Source of the DNA: Devosia sp. SL43 | GTDB taxonomy: Bacteria; Pseudomonadota; Alphaproteobacteria; Rhizobiales; Devosiaceae | DNA: 64,000 nucleotides | Assembly (NCBI RefSeq): GCF_021729885.1 | Contig: NZ_CP063401.1 | Span: 558,001 to 622,000, forward strand | Reading direction: 5' to 3' | Shown here: one piece after another, positions 45,502 to 54,078 of the stretch | Position numbering within the stretch: the stretch's first letter is position 1 | Layout of the letters: each line of letters starts with the position of its first letter | Translations under genes and position numbers: made by a program | The notes under the pieces: generated by a model | Told to the model about the DNA's origin: nothing | The model's database searches: none | Seen by the model: only the letters and a program-made list of their open reading frames with translations

Positions 45502-46992
45502 ATGCGTGAGGAATCCCCTGATGTCGTGATCGTCGGCAGCGGTCCGACCGGCTCGGCCTATGCCAGGATCATCCGGCGCGATTGGCCGGAAGCGCGCATC
45601 CTGATGGTCGAGGCGGGACCGCAGATCCTGCCCAAGACCGGCGCCCACCTGGACAACGTGCTCGACCTCGATGAGCGCGGCGCGCTGGAAGTCCAGGCGC
45701 AGGGTGGCGACCGCACGCCGCGCCAGCCGATCAGCAAGGAAGAGTGGGAAGCGCGGCGCGCGGGCGGCTTCGATGCGTCGCAATTGCGCCGTTCGGGCCT
45801 GTTCATCGCCAACGATGCCGACCCGGTCGAAAACCTGTTTGCCGGTTTTTCGGCCGCCAATGTGGGCGGCATGGGTACCAAGTGGTCGACCGGCACCCCG
45901 ACACCGTCGCAGGCGGAGCGTGTCCCATTCATCCCGGCAGAAGAGCTAGAAGCCGCCATCGGCGTCGCCGAATGGCTGCTTGGCACGAACAAGGACCCGC
46001 GCGCCGGCGACGTTACCGCGGCATCCCTCCGCGACAGGCTTGGATCCGTGTTCAATGCCGGCCGCACACCGGACCGCTTCGTGCAGCCGATGCCCTTGGC
46101 GGCAACACCGGAAGGCGACGACGTGCCGCTGCGCTATCACGGCACCGACGTCGTGCTCGGACCAATGGTCGACGAGCCGCCGGAGCTGTTCCGCATTCAA
46201 GCAGAAACGGCCTGCCGCCGCGTCGTGCACGAGGGCGGCAAGGTGACGGGCGTCGAACTCGCGACGCCGGGCAGCGATGACACCTGGTTCGTGGCCGCTG
46301 GCACGGTGATCGTCGCCTGCGACGCGCTGCACTCCCCGCAGTTGCTCTACGCATCGGACATCCGGCCCGAGGCGCTCGGGCGCTATCTCAACGACCACTA
46401 CATCATCTCGCAGATATCGGAGATGCAGACCAATTTGCCGATGAAGGCGATGAACTGGATACCGGCGACCGACGACTTCCCGTATTCCGTTACCATTGCG
46501 CCGGCTAGCCTCAACACCATGCCGATTTCAGGCGATATTGTTGGACAGCCGGTCGGTATGGGCTTTTTCGTGCCGGGCGATATCAGCCCCGACAATTGCG
46601 TCACCTTTGACGATTCCCGTCTTGATTGGATGGGCCTGCCGGCGATTTCCATCCATTGGCGCCAGTCCGAAGCAGACAAGGCACGGCTGGAAACCGCCAA
46701 AGGCATAGCGCGCAGCATTTCCGACATTATCGGCCGCCCTGCCCCTGGCTTTGCCACCATCGTGCTGCCGGTCGGCAGTTCGTTGCATTATCAGGGCACC
46801 ATTCGCATGGGCGCGGCCGACGACGGCACCAGCGTTTGCGATCGCAACAGCCGCGTCTGGGGTTTCGAGAACCTCTACGTCGCCGGCAATGGCGTGATCC
46901 CGACAGTGACCGCCACCAATCCGACGCTCTATTCCGTCGCCCTGGCAACATTTGGCGCCCGCCAGATCGCGCAAGCCCGCCGCAAGGCCTGA
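45502..46992 (+). CDS. GMC-family FAD oxidoreductase, pyranose 2-oxidase/C-glycoside 3-oxidase-like
   Basis: The 496-residue flavoprotein has the FAD-binding loop VVIVGSGPTGSAYARII and ADP-ribose contact MVEAGPQI. The C-terminal GMC domain carries the active-site pair His in LHYQGTIRMG and Asn in VTATNPTLYSVALATF. The ending (GFENLYVAGNGVIPTVTATNPTL) is closer to pyranose oxidases and the CarA-type C-glycoside 3-oxidases than to choline dehydrogenase. It would oxidise a sugar hydroxyl to a ketone. ATG 45502 is preferred to the TTG six bases earlier. The Gfo/Idh/MocA gene follows after 18 bases. Confidence 0.82.
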   Translation: MREESPDVVIVGSGPTGSAYARIIRRDWPEARILMVEAGPQILPKTGAHLDNVLDLDERGALEVQAQGGDRTPRQPISKEEWEARRAGGFDASQLRRSGLFIANDADPVENLFAGFSAANVGGMGTKWSTGTPTPSQAERVPFIPAEELEAAIGVAEWLLGTNKDPRAGDVTAASLRDRLGSVFNAGRTPDRFVQPMPLAATPEGDDVPLRYHGTDVVLGPMVDEPPELFRIQAETACRRVVHEGGKVTGVELATPGSDDTWFVAAGTVIVACDALHSPQLLYASDIRPEALGRYLNDHYIISQISEMQTNLPMKAMNWIPATDDFPYSVTIAPASLNTMPISGDIVGQPVGMGFFVPGDISPDNCVTFDDSRLDWMGLPAISIHWRQSEADKARLETAKGIARSISDIIGRPAPGFATIVLPVGSSLHYQGTIRMGAADDGTSVCDRNSRVWGFENLYVAGNGVIPTVTATNPTLYSVALATFGARQIAQARRKA

Positions 46993-47010
46993 CCTGAACC
47001 GGAGCTATCG

Positions 47011-48069
47011 ATGACCGAACGCAAACTCAAAGTCATGGTTGTTGGCCTGGGCCAGATGGGCCGCAGCCACGCTATCGCCTACCACACCCATCCCGGCTTC
47101 GAGATTGTCGCCCTGGTCAACCGGTCGACGCCAAATCTGCCTGACGAGTTGACTGGTTACCCGATCCGCAATGACTTCGCGACCGCGCTGACCGAGTTCA
47201 AGCCCGACGTGGTGTCGATTGCGACCCACACCAACACCCATGCCGACTACGCCGTCGCGGCGATGGAAGCAGGCGCCCATGTTTTCGTCGAAAAGCCGCT
47301 GGCGGCAACAGCCGAGGATGCAGAGCGTGTCGTCGCCGCGGCAAAGGCCAACGGGCGCAAGCTGATCATTGGCTATATCCTGCGTCATCACCCGTCCTGG
47401 ATGCGGCTGATCGAGGAAGCGCGCGGGCTGGGCGGGCCTTATGTCTTCCGCATGAACCTCAACCAGCAATCGAGCGGTACAGCCTGGGGCATCCACCGCC
47501 AGATCATGCAGACCACCTCGCCCATCGTCGATTGCGGCGTGCACTATGTCGACGTGATGTGCCAGATCACCGATGCAACGCCGGTGGAAGTGCGCGGCAT
47601 GGGCGTGAAACTCGCCAAGGGGCTGACTGAAGGCATGTACAACTATGGCCATTTCCAGGTGCTGTTCGACGACGGCAGCGTCGGCTGGTACGAGGCCGGC
47701 TGGGGTCCGATGATGTCGGAGACGGCTTACTTCGTGAAGGACGTGATGTCGCCTGGCGGCTCGGTTTCCATCGTCATGGATGGTGGGGTGAGTTCGTCCG
47801 ATATCAACGCTCACACCCAGACGTCGCGGCTGCTGGTGCATCACGCCGAAACCGATGGTAGCGACGCCTTCATCCGCAAGGACGACTGGCTCGACATGCA
47901 TGACGAGCCGGGCCACCAGCAGCTCTGTGATCGCGAGCAGGACTTCGTCTATCGCGCAATCACCGAGGACTACGACCTCACGCGGCACATGAATGATGGC
48001 GTGACCTCGCTGCGCATCTGCCTGGCGGCGGACGAGAGTGTCCGCAGCGGTCTGCCCGTCCGGCTCTGA
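47011..48069 (+). CDS. Gfo/Idh/MocA family oxidoreductase
   Basis: The 352-residue dehydrogenase shows the NAD(P)-binding loop VMVVGLGQMGRSHAIAY and the EKP motif FVEKPLAATAEDAERV. The substrate domain contains VDCGVHYVDVMCQITD, whose Asp/His pair is at the catalytic position. It follows the GMC oxidase by 18 bases and precedes an MFS gene. In such clusters this family adjusts the redox state of keto-sugars or inositols. The exact sugar is unknown. Confidence 0.92.
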   Translation: MTERKLKVMVVGLGQMGRSHAIAYHTHPGFEIVALVNRSTPNLPDELTGYPIRNDFATALTEFKPDVVSIATHTNTHADYAVAAMEAGAHVFVEKPLAATAEDAERVVAAAKANGRKLIIGYILRHHPSWMRLIEEARGLGGPYVFRMNLNQQSSGTAWGIHRQIMQTTSPIVDCGVHYVDVMCQITDATPVEVRGMGVKLAKGLTEGMYNYGHFQVLFDDGSVGWYEAGWGPMMSETAYFVKDVMSPGGSVSIVMDGGVSSSDINAHTQTSRLLVHHAETDGSDAFIRKDDWLDMHDEPGHQQLCDREQDFVYRAITEDYDLTRHMNDGVTSLRICLAADESVRSGLPVRL

Positions 48070-48174
48070 TGGCATTGGCGGGCGCTTGCATGCCCGCCAA
48101 CAATGTTACTCCCAGCATGTCGATTTCCGCGTCTACCGTTCGTCTATAGTGTGAAAACGCGCGGAGGCGGAACT

Positions 48175-49401
48175 ATGGAAAATCGGTATGGCTGGGTCAT
48201 CGTGGCAGCGGGGGCGCTGATTACCTGCGTAGCCATGGGCGCCATGTTCGCCCTGCCCGTCTACCTGCAACCGATGGCCGACGAGACCGGCTGGGGCCGG
48301 GCCGGCATTTCCATGGCGATGACCATCGCCTTCATCGTCATGGGCATTGCCGGCTTTCTCTGGGGCACGGTCACCGATCGCATCGGGCCGCGCCCGGTAG
48401 TCCTGATCGGCTCGATCATGCTGGGCGTGGGCCTGCTGACTGCCAGCCAGACCAAGGACCTGCTGCTGTTCCAGATCGCCTATGGCGGCTTGTGCGGCGC
48501 GTCGGTGGGCGCGTTTTTCGCACCAATCATGGCGACAACGCTGGCCTGGTTCGACAAACACCGCAGCCTGGCGGTGTCGCTGGTTTCGATCGGCGGCGGC
48601 GTTGCACCGATGGTGGTCACCCCGCTCGCAACACTGCTGATCGCGACCTATGGCTGGCGCAGCGCCATGCTGATGACGGCAATCGGCGTCTGGGTCATCC
48701 TTATCCCGGCCACCTTCCTCATCCGCCGCGCGCCCGCGGCATTGGCAACTGCGATGCCCGTTGAGACCGCAACTGCTGATGCCGTCCCTGCGCCGCGGTC
48801 CGATCTCGGCCCGATATTGCGGTCGCCGCAATTCATCGTTCTGGCAGCCGTCTTCGCGCTGTGCTGTGCCGCGCATTCCGGCCCGATCTTCCACACCGTC
48901 AGCTACGCCATGATCTGCGGCGCCACGGCATTGCAGGCGGCGAGCATCTATAGCGTCGAGGGCGTGGCCGGGCTCTTCGGTCGCCTGGCTTTCGGGCTGA
49001 TGGCCGACCGTTTCGGCGTCAAGCGGATCATTGTCGGTGGTCTGGTGCTGCAGGCAGCCGGTATCTATGCCTACATTTATCTCAGCGAATTGAGCCACTT
49101 CTACATGCTGGCTGCGGTGCTGGGCATGGCCTATGGCGGCGTGATGCCACTCTACGCTGTGCTGGCCCGCGACTACTTCCCGCCGCGCGTTATGGGGACG
49201 GTCATCGGCGGCATCACCATGACGTCAAGCCTGGGCATGGCGATCGGCCCCATCGGCGGCGGTTGGATCTTCGATACATTCGGTGACTATCACTGGCTCT
49301 ATGTCAGCTCGGCCGCCATCGGCCTGGGTGCAGCGTTGGTGGCGCTGACCTTCCCCGGCCCCACGCCGCCCGAGCGGATGACCCAGTTGCAGCCCGCCTG
49401 A
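48175..49401 (+). CDS. MFS transporter (oxalate/formate or monocarboxylate-like)
   Basis: The 408-residue permease has twelve membrane helices and starts NRYGWVIVAAGALITCVAMG, the pattern of the MCT/OFA-like MFS group. The loop-2/3 motif is GTVTDRIGPRPVVLIG and the second-half copy is GLMADRFGVKRIIVGG. GGAGG lies nine bases before ATG 48175. It probably imports the glycoside or exports a product for the adjacent GMC/Gfo/Idh genes. Confidence 0.88.
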   Translation: MENRYGWVIVAAGALITCVAMGAMFALPVYLQPMADETGWGRAGISMAMTIAFIVMGIAGFLWGTVTDRIGPRPVVLIGSIMLGVGLLTASQTKDLLLFQIAYGGLCGASVGAFFAPIMATTLAWFDKHRSLAVSLVSIGGGVAPMVVTPLATLLIATYGWRSAMLMTAIGVWVILIPATFLIRRAPAALATAMPVETATADAVPAPRSDLGPILRSPQFIVLAAVFALCCAAHSGPIFHTVSYAMICGATALQAASIYSVEGVAGLFGRLAFGLMADRFGVKRIIVGGLVLQAAGIYAYIYLSELSHFYMLAAVLGMAYGGVMPLYAVLARDYFPPRVMGTVIGGITMTSSLGMAIGPIGGGWIFDTFGDYHWLYVSSAAIGLGAALVALTFPGPTPPERMTQLQPA

Positions 49402-49470
49402 CTGGGCCGCCCTACCGGTCGTCACACAGTCAGGCTAGGCTATGCCAGACGCAGTAGAGGAGTTCCGTCC

Positions 49471-49887
49471 ATGACCGTCCGTCTCAACCCGTATCTCAAC
49501 TTCGTTAGCTCAGCCGAAGCAGCGCTGACGCTCTATCAGTCCATCTTCGGCGGTGAGCTAACGCTGTCGCGCTTCGGCGAGAATGGCATGGCCCAGGATC
49601 CTGCCGATGCAGACAAGATCATGCACGGGCAGCTGGAGACGGCCAACGGCTTCACGCTAATGGCCTCCGATGCCCCACCCGGCATGCCGCTGAGCGAAGG
49701 CAGCAGCATGTCGGTATCGCTTAGCGGTGACGACGAAGCCACCTTGCGTGGCTACTGGAACGGTCTGGTCGCTGGCGGCCAGGTAACTGTGCCGCTGGAG
49801 AAGGCGCCTTGGGGCGACACCTTCGGCATGCTGACGGACAAGTTCGGCATTGCCTGGCTCGTCAACATCAGCGGCACGCCGTCCTGA
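49471..49887 (+). CDS. VOC-superfamily protein, PhnB type
   Basis: The 138-residue protein matches PhnB-like VOC proteins: LNPYLNFVSSAEAALTLYQSIFGGEL at the start, then MHGQLETANGFTLMASDAPPG and the C-terminal WGDTFGMLTDKFGIAWLVNI. The family has a paired beta-alpha-beta-beta-beta fold and mostly unknown function despite the name. It is monocistronic, with GAGGAG upstream of ATG 49471. Confidence 0.9.
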   Translation: MTVRLNPYLNFVSSAEAALTLYQSIFGGELTLSRFGENGMAQDPADADKIMHGQLETANGFTLMASDAPPGMPLSEGSSMSVSLSGDDEATLRGYWNGLVAGGQVTVPLEKAPWGDTFGMLTDKFGIAWLVNISGTPS

Positions 49888-49890
49888 CGC

Positions 49891-51237
49891 TCAGGCGGCC
49901 GGGCTGGTCTCGGCCGCCTTTTCGTCGTTGTCAGGTGCACTGGCATAGGCCGCGGACAAGTCGCGATACTGCCGCGAATTGAGTGCCAGGATCGTCACGA
50001 TCACGCCTACGACGCCGGCGATCGTAAAGACCAGCGCGATACCGCGCGCCGGCCCGGTGCCGAACCACCCACCAATCGCATCGGCGCCGGCCCCATCCGT
50101 CATGAACGGAATGACCACGAACTGCGTAAGCGGTCCGATGAGGAAGGCCGTCAGCGGCGATGCCGCCTGCTCGATTGACTGGGCAAAGCCGAAGACGCGG
50201 CCCTGCCGCTCCAGCGGCACCACCTTCTGCAGCGTCGTGTGCTCGGCCGCCTCGGCATAGGGGCCCAGCAGCATCCAGACGAAGCAACCGGCCGCCAGCA
50301 GCCAGAACGATGGCTGGATGGTGAAAACGCAGCAGACAGACCAGGTTATGAGGTTGACCAGCAACAGCGTCCGCAGCGGATTCTTGCCCAGTCCAGTGCG
50401 GGCGATGATGATGCCGCTGAGGATGAAGGCGGTGGACAGCACGCCGAAGGTCAGGCCCCAGACCTGTACCGACACCAGCGACAGCCCATAGGCATCGAGC
50501 AGCGCCATGAAGATGCCGCCCAGGAAATTGTTGAAGGTGGCAAAGAAGATCAGCGCGAAGAGGCCTGGAACGGCCGCGATAACCGCGATCGTGCCCTTGA
50601 TATCGACATTCTTGGGCGCCTCTGGCTCGCCCGGCTCGGGAGCAACCCGCCCCTCATCGATGTGGACGATAAACAGGTGAGCGAACGCCGCCAGCGTCAA
50701 GACTATCGCCAGCAGCAGCGTCGCCAGCATGCCGCCCCAGGCGACCAGAAAGCCGCTGATAACCGATGTGGTCAAAAACCCAATGCCGCCGACCATGCCG
50801 ACCAAACCATTGGCTTTGTCGCGACTGTCCTCGGGGATGAGGATGGTCACTAGCGTCGGCAGCGCGATGGCGCGGATATTGCCGGCGATGACGCCCAGCA
50901 TGATCAGGAAAACGAAGGCCCATAGGTACGGACCATAGGGATTGGTAAAAGCGCCCTCGGGCTCGAGCAGCACCATGACGAGTGAGATCACATAGAATAC
51001 CAGGGAGACCAGGCTCGATCCCTGCATGACCAGCTTCTTTGCATTGTGGTCGACTATGCTGCCGAACCAGAAGCCGAAGGCGGCGGTGAAAACAAGGTAG
51101 ATGCCGGCGATCATGCCGGTCGCGAAGACCGACTGCGTCTCGATATAGACCCAGAAGGTCAGCGCAAACCAGACGGTGAAATTGGTGATGTTGGCGACGA
51201 GATTGTTGCCAAGGATCTGATGAAATGGGTTGCTCAT
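49891..51237 (-). CDS. MFS transporter (DHA3-like, drug/metabolite efflux type)
   Basis: The 448-residue protein has about twelve membrane helices. FHQILGNNLVANITNFTVWFALTFWVYIETQSV, GSIVDHNAKKLVMQGSS and the mid-chain AEHTTLQKVVPLERQGRVFGFAQSIEQAASPL are the pattern of the MFS_3/EnvC-like group that exports lipophilic compounds. A 35-residue acidic C-terminal tail follows the last helix. It is convergent with the PhnB-like gene, three bases apart. ATG 51237 (MSNPFHQ) is the family start. Confidence 0.87.
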   Translation of the reverse strand: MSNPFHQILGNNLVANITNFTVWFALTFWVYIETQSVFATGMIAGIYLVFTAAFGFWFGSIVDHNAKKLVMQGSSLVSLVFYVISLVMVLLEPEGAFTNPYGPYLWAFVFLIMLGVIAGNIRAIALPTLVTILIPEDSRDKANGLVGMVGGIGFLTTSVISGFLVAWGGMLATLLLAIVLTLAAFAHLFIVHIDEGRVAPEPGEPEAPKNVDIKGTIAVIAAVPGLFALIFFATFNNFLGGIFMALLDAYGLSLVSVQVWGLTFGVLSTAFILSGIIIARTGLGKNPLRTLLLVNLITWSVCCVFTIQPSFWLLAAGCFVWMLLGPYAEAAEHTTLQKVVPLERQGRVFGFAQSIEQAASPLTAFLIGPLTQFVVIPFMTDGAGADAIGGWFGTGPARGIALVFTIAGVVGVIVTILALNSRQYRDLSAAYASAPDNDEKAAETSPAA

Positions 51238-51437
51238 TGCCGCACTCTTGCTTGCGCAAAGGCTGGAGACTAACCGCAAACCGGCCAATCCCCAACCCTC
51301 GGGGCCAATCCCCTAGGTCGAACAAGGACGCGTGCGGCTCGTCATATCCGACAACGCAGGAATTCCGGCGCGACGTCGTTCACGCTCCCTCAACCATAAA
51401 GGTGCAGGCTGTCTGCCAGCAACGAATGGAGACCGTG

Positions 51438-51614
51438 ATGGAAGACCAGATCAGGCAGCGGGCCTACCAGCTTTGGGAAGCCGATGGCTGCCCCGAGGGA
51501 CAGGATCAGGCCTATTGGTTCAAGGCCATGGCCGAAATCGCTTCTGCCGCCATCGCCACGATCAAACCGCCGCGCAAACGGACGGTAAAGCCGAAGGCGG
51601 CCAAGGCCGCCTGA
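51438..51614 (+). CDS. DUF2934 small protein
   Basis: This 58-residue protein carries the DUF2934 motif IRQRAYQLWEADGCPEGQDQAYWFKAMAEI, followed by a lysine-rich tail. The function of the family is unknown. A GGAGA box five bases before ATG 51438 favours this start; ATG 51426 is also in frame. Confidence 0.8.
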   Translation: MEDQIRQRAYQLWEADGCPEGQDQAYWFKAMAEIASAAIATIKPPRKRTVKPKAAKAA

Positions 51615-51635
51615 TCAGCCAAGCCCTAGCGTAAT

Positions 51636-51983
51636 CTAGAGGTCGAGCATTCGCGGCCAATAGACGTCGCTGTCAAAATCGTCCGGGATTGGCGACAGGC
51701 GGGAAATTGCCTGGGCAGCAAACTCGACCTGCAGGGCATAGTGCTTGATATCGTCAGGCATTGGCCGACCGGTGATGAACTCGCGTGCGCGCCATTCCTG
51801 GAGCTTGATTGATCGAAGTCGGCGCCGGGCTTCAGCCTCGACATCTTCCACCAGCACCGCCACCGACACAGTCCGCGAAACCTGCCGCAACGGCTCGGTC
51901 CACTCCCTGCCACCCTCGATAACCGCGAAACGCACCTTGGTCCCCTGCAACCTGCGGCCGGCCATTCTGGCGCCGCCCTTCAT
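51636..51983 (-). CDS. Hypothetical protein
   Basis: I do not recognise this 115-residue protein. It has no signal or membrane segment. The middle is arginine-rich and helical (DVEAEARRRLRSIKLQEWRAREFITGRPMPDDI) and the end is acidic and aromatic (DDFDSDVYWPRMLDL). It is convergent with the DUF2934 gene and divergent from the nucleosidase gene. ATG 51965 (MAGRRLQG) is an alternative start. Confidence 0.6.
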   Translation of the reverse strand: MKGGARMAGRRLQGTKVRFAVIEGGREWTEPLRQVSRTVSVAVLVEDVEAEARRRLRSIKLQEWRAREFITGRPMPDDIKHYALQVEFAAQAISRLSPIPDDFDSDVYWPRMLDL

Positions 51984-52060
51984 CAGATTGTCACGTCACT
52001 CTTACCGAACCGGTAATGATCCGCCTTGGCAAGCGGCGGGGCCATGCTAGTTTCGCAGTC

Positions 52061-52654
52061 ATGACCATCCTCTATGTCATGGCTGCACAAGCCGAATATG
52101 GCCCCTTCCTCCGCGCCCGCATCCAGCCGCTCATAACGGGTGTCGGCCCGGTCGAAGCGGCAGTGGCGGTGACGCGCGCTCTGGCGGAGGCGCGGCCCCT
52201 GCCCGATCTGGTCGTATCGCTGGGGTCGGCGGGCTCACGCACGCTCGAACAATGCGGGCTCTACCAGGCGACCTCTGTGAGCTATCGCGACATGGATGCT
52301 TCGGCGCTGGGCTTTCCAAAGGGGCAGACGCCGTTTCTCGATCTCGACCCCGTACAACCACTTCGACCGCTGCTGCCCGGCCTAGCCGGCGCCACGCTGT
52401 CTACTGGCGCCAACATCGTCTCGGGCCCAGCCTATGACGATATCGAGGCGGACATGGTCGACATGGAGACCTACGCAGTGCTCCGGGCCTGTCAGGCCTT
52501 CGGCGTTCCGCTGCTGGCGCTACGCGGCATTTCCGACGGGGCGGCCGAGCTTGGTCACGTCAGCGACTGGACGCAATATTTGCATATCATCGACGAGAAG
52601 CTCGCAGCTGCGGTCGATCTGGTTGAAGCGGAAGTGAAGGCCGGTCGGCTTTAG
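52061..52654 (+). CDS. 5'-Methylthioadenosine/S-adenosylhomocysteine nucleosidase-like
   Basis: The 197-residue protein is a nucleoside phosphorylase-superfamily hydrolase. ITGVGPVEAAVAVTRAL, SLGSAG, DMETYAVLRACQAFGVPLLALRGISDGA and the catalytic Asp in RGISDGA correspond to MTA/SAH nucleosidase. It would clear methylthioadenosine and S-adenosylhomocysteine. It is about 30 residues shorter than E. coli Pfs because loops after the second strand are trimmed, so substrate range may differ. Its stop overlaps the convergent neighbour by four bases. Confidence 0.85.
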   Translation: MTILYVMAAQAEYGPFLRARIQPLITGVGPVEAAVAVTRALAEARPLPDLVVSLGSAGSRTLEQCGLYQATSVSYRDMDASALGFPKGQTPFLDLDPVQPLRPLLPGLAGATLSTGANIVSGPAYDDIEADMVDMETYAVLRACQAFGVPLLALRGISDGAAELGHVSDWTQYLHIIDEKLAAAVDLVEAEVKAGRL

Positions 52655-52974
52655 TGCTGCGCAGCATTGCGGTCGCGGCGAGCACGGCTCCAGGTCGCCC
52701 ATTTGCGGCTGCCGCGCAGGATCGCCGTATTGACCGGCCCCTGCAGGAACACCAGGTCGAGCGCCAGCAGCAGCAGGCCGAGCGGCAGCATCCAGATGCC
52801 GAGGACCGGCAGGAAGCTGAAGACACCACCCAGAAGCAGCAGGAAACCAACCGGGATGCGCACCCAGCGCGCTTGCGGTCGGCGGATCCAGGCCAACCAG
52901 CCTGAGGCGAAATTGGGTACGCGACGCTCTAGTCGATCGAACTGGCGGTTCAGGCGGGCGCTGCTCTTGGCCAT
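52651..52974 (-). CDS. Small membrane protein, unknown function
   Basis: The 107-residue protein has a basic N-terminus and two adjacent hydrophobic helices (about residues 38-57 and 59-78: GFLLLLGGVFSFLPVLGIWMLPLGLLLLALDLVFLQ) joined by a proline/glycine turn. Similar small proteins are common in alphaproteobacteria but have no known role. The C-terminus is arginine-rich and presumably cytoplasmic. Confidence 0.75.
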   Translation of the reverse strand: MAKSSARLNRQFDRLERRVPNFASGWLAWIRRPQARWVRIPVGFLLLLGGVFSFLPVLGIWMLPLGLLLLALDLVFLQGPVNTAILRGSRKWATWSRARRDRNAAQH

Positions 52975-53156
52975 GGATGGTCCCCTCGGATCAGTCTGTC
53001 GGTGAAGTGCAGATGGGAACGCCGCCGTACCGGTCCAAGCCCCTCGGCGGTCACAATGCCGCGCAATCGGCCTTGAAATGTCCGTCCGACGTACCGATGC
53101 GGGAACCTGTGGGCGTAGCCTGAGTTAAGCAGACACACATCAATCGGAGCGTCATC

Positions 53157-53489
53157 ATGGCAACGGCAGCAAAACGGGCAATCAAGCGAGCGGAAGACAC
53201 TGGCGAGGACTTGGCCGATAGCCTTTCCCAGCAGATCGCCGCCCTGCGTAAAGAGATCGCCTCGATCGCCGACGCCGTCAGCGATTATAGCGGACACACT
53301 TTCGACGACGTGCAGCACAACGCCGTCGCACTTGCCAAGGAAGTCCGGCATCAGGGTGCCGTGGTTGCTCGGCAGGTCAGCCGTCAGGCTAATGTCGCAG
53401 GTAAGGCCGTGCAGGAAAATCCCGTGCCGGTCATCGTCACGCTGGCGACCATTGCACTGCTTTCAGCCCTTTTCTTCACGCGCGACTGA
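53157..53489 (+). CDS. DUF883/ElaB-like membrane-anchored helical protein
   Basis: The 110-residue protein has a long amphipathic helix (DLADSLSQQIAALRKEIASIADAV and on) and one C-terminal membrane helix VPVIVTLATIALLSALFFT. That is the layout of DUF883 proteins such as ElaB and YqjD, which tether stalled ribosomes to the membrane in stationary phase. The homology call is by architecture; the ribosome-binding role is inferred. A hairpin terminator follows eleven bases after the stop. Confidence 0.75.
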   Translation: MATAAKRAIKRAEDTGEDLADSLSQQIAALRKEIASIADAVSDYSGHTFDDVQHNAVALAKEVRHQGAVVARQVSRQANVAGKAVQENPVPVIVTLATIALLSALFFTRD

Positions 53490-53499
53490 CACTCCTGAC

Positions 53500-53520
53500 C
53501 GGTTAGCGTTTTGCTAACCG
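53500..53520 (+). terminator. Hairpin after the ElaB-like gene
   Basis: CGGTTAGC and GCTAACCG form a perfect eight-base stem around GTTTT, starting eleven bases after the stop. The downstream run (TTCGGCTC) is not a clean T-tract, so termination may be partial. It also separates this gene from the SleB-like gene that follows on the same strand. Confidence 0.6.
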
Positions 53521-53598
53521 TTCGGCTCAGACCTTCCTTAAGTCTGTTGGGTCATTTTCGGTTTCAATTGCACAATTGCAACAGACCGGAGATGACCC

Positions 53599-54078
53599 AT
53601 GCGTTTTTCGACCAAAGCAGTGCTGCGTGCTGCTGCCGTTGTCGTGGCCGCGTCGAGCCTCGGCGGATGCAGCTTTCTCGGCATGAACCTGGGCATGGCG
53701 CAGCTCAGCGAAAAAGAATGCCTGATGCGCGCCATGTATTTTGAATCCAACCGCTCGAGCTCCGAAGGCATGCTCGCCGTCGGTACCGTGGTAATGAACC
53801 GGGTGCAGGACGCGCGCTATCCTAAGTCGGTTTGCGGCGTGGTCGGGCAGAAGAACCAGTTTGCCCAGGGCGTGTTGACGCGGAAGATGACCGATAGCGG
53901 CGCGGTGCTGGCTGCGCAGGTCGCCGACCAGGTCATGCGCGGCGCACGACATCCCGGCGTGCAGAATGCTCAGCATTTCCATACGGCCGGGCTGCGGTTT
54001 CCCTACAACAACATGTATTACGTGCTCGAAGCGGGCGGCAACGAGTTCTACGAGAAGCGCACCCCCGGCACGTTCTAG
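53599..54078 (+). CDS. Cell-wall hydrolase, SleB family, lipoprotein
   Basis: The 159-residue protein is exported by a lipoprotein signal with the lipobox SLGGC (Cys24). The mature part matches Hydrolase_2/SleB: CLMRAMYFESNRSSSEGMLAVGTVVMNRV carries the catalytic glutamate, followed by SVCGVVGQKNQFAQGVL and the C-terminal HFHTAGLRFPYNNMYYVLEAGGNEFYEK. It should cleave peptidoglycan at the outer membrane or septum. The stop is immediately adjacent to the stop of a convergent gene. Confidence 0.88.
   Translation: MRFSTKAVLRAAAVVVAASSLGGCSFLGMNLGMAQLSEKECLMRAMYFESNRSSSEGMLAVGTVVMNRVQDARYPKSVCGVVGQKNQFAQGVLTRKMTDSGAVLAAQVADQVMRGARHPGVQNAQHFHTAGLRFPYNNMYYVLEAGGNEFYEKRTPGTF

Noticed and set aside
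45502..46992. Second choline dehydrogenase
   Set aside because: The C-terminal His/Asn region matches pyranose-oxidase-like GMC proteins better, and the N-terminal GMC signature of BetA is missing.
49891..51237. MFS gene as part of the keto-sugar cluster
   Set aside because: It is on the opposite strand, separated by the PhnB-like gene, and belongs to an efflux-type subfamily; linkage is probably coincidental.
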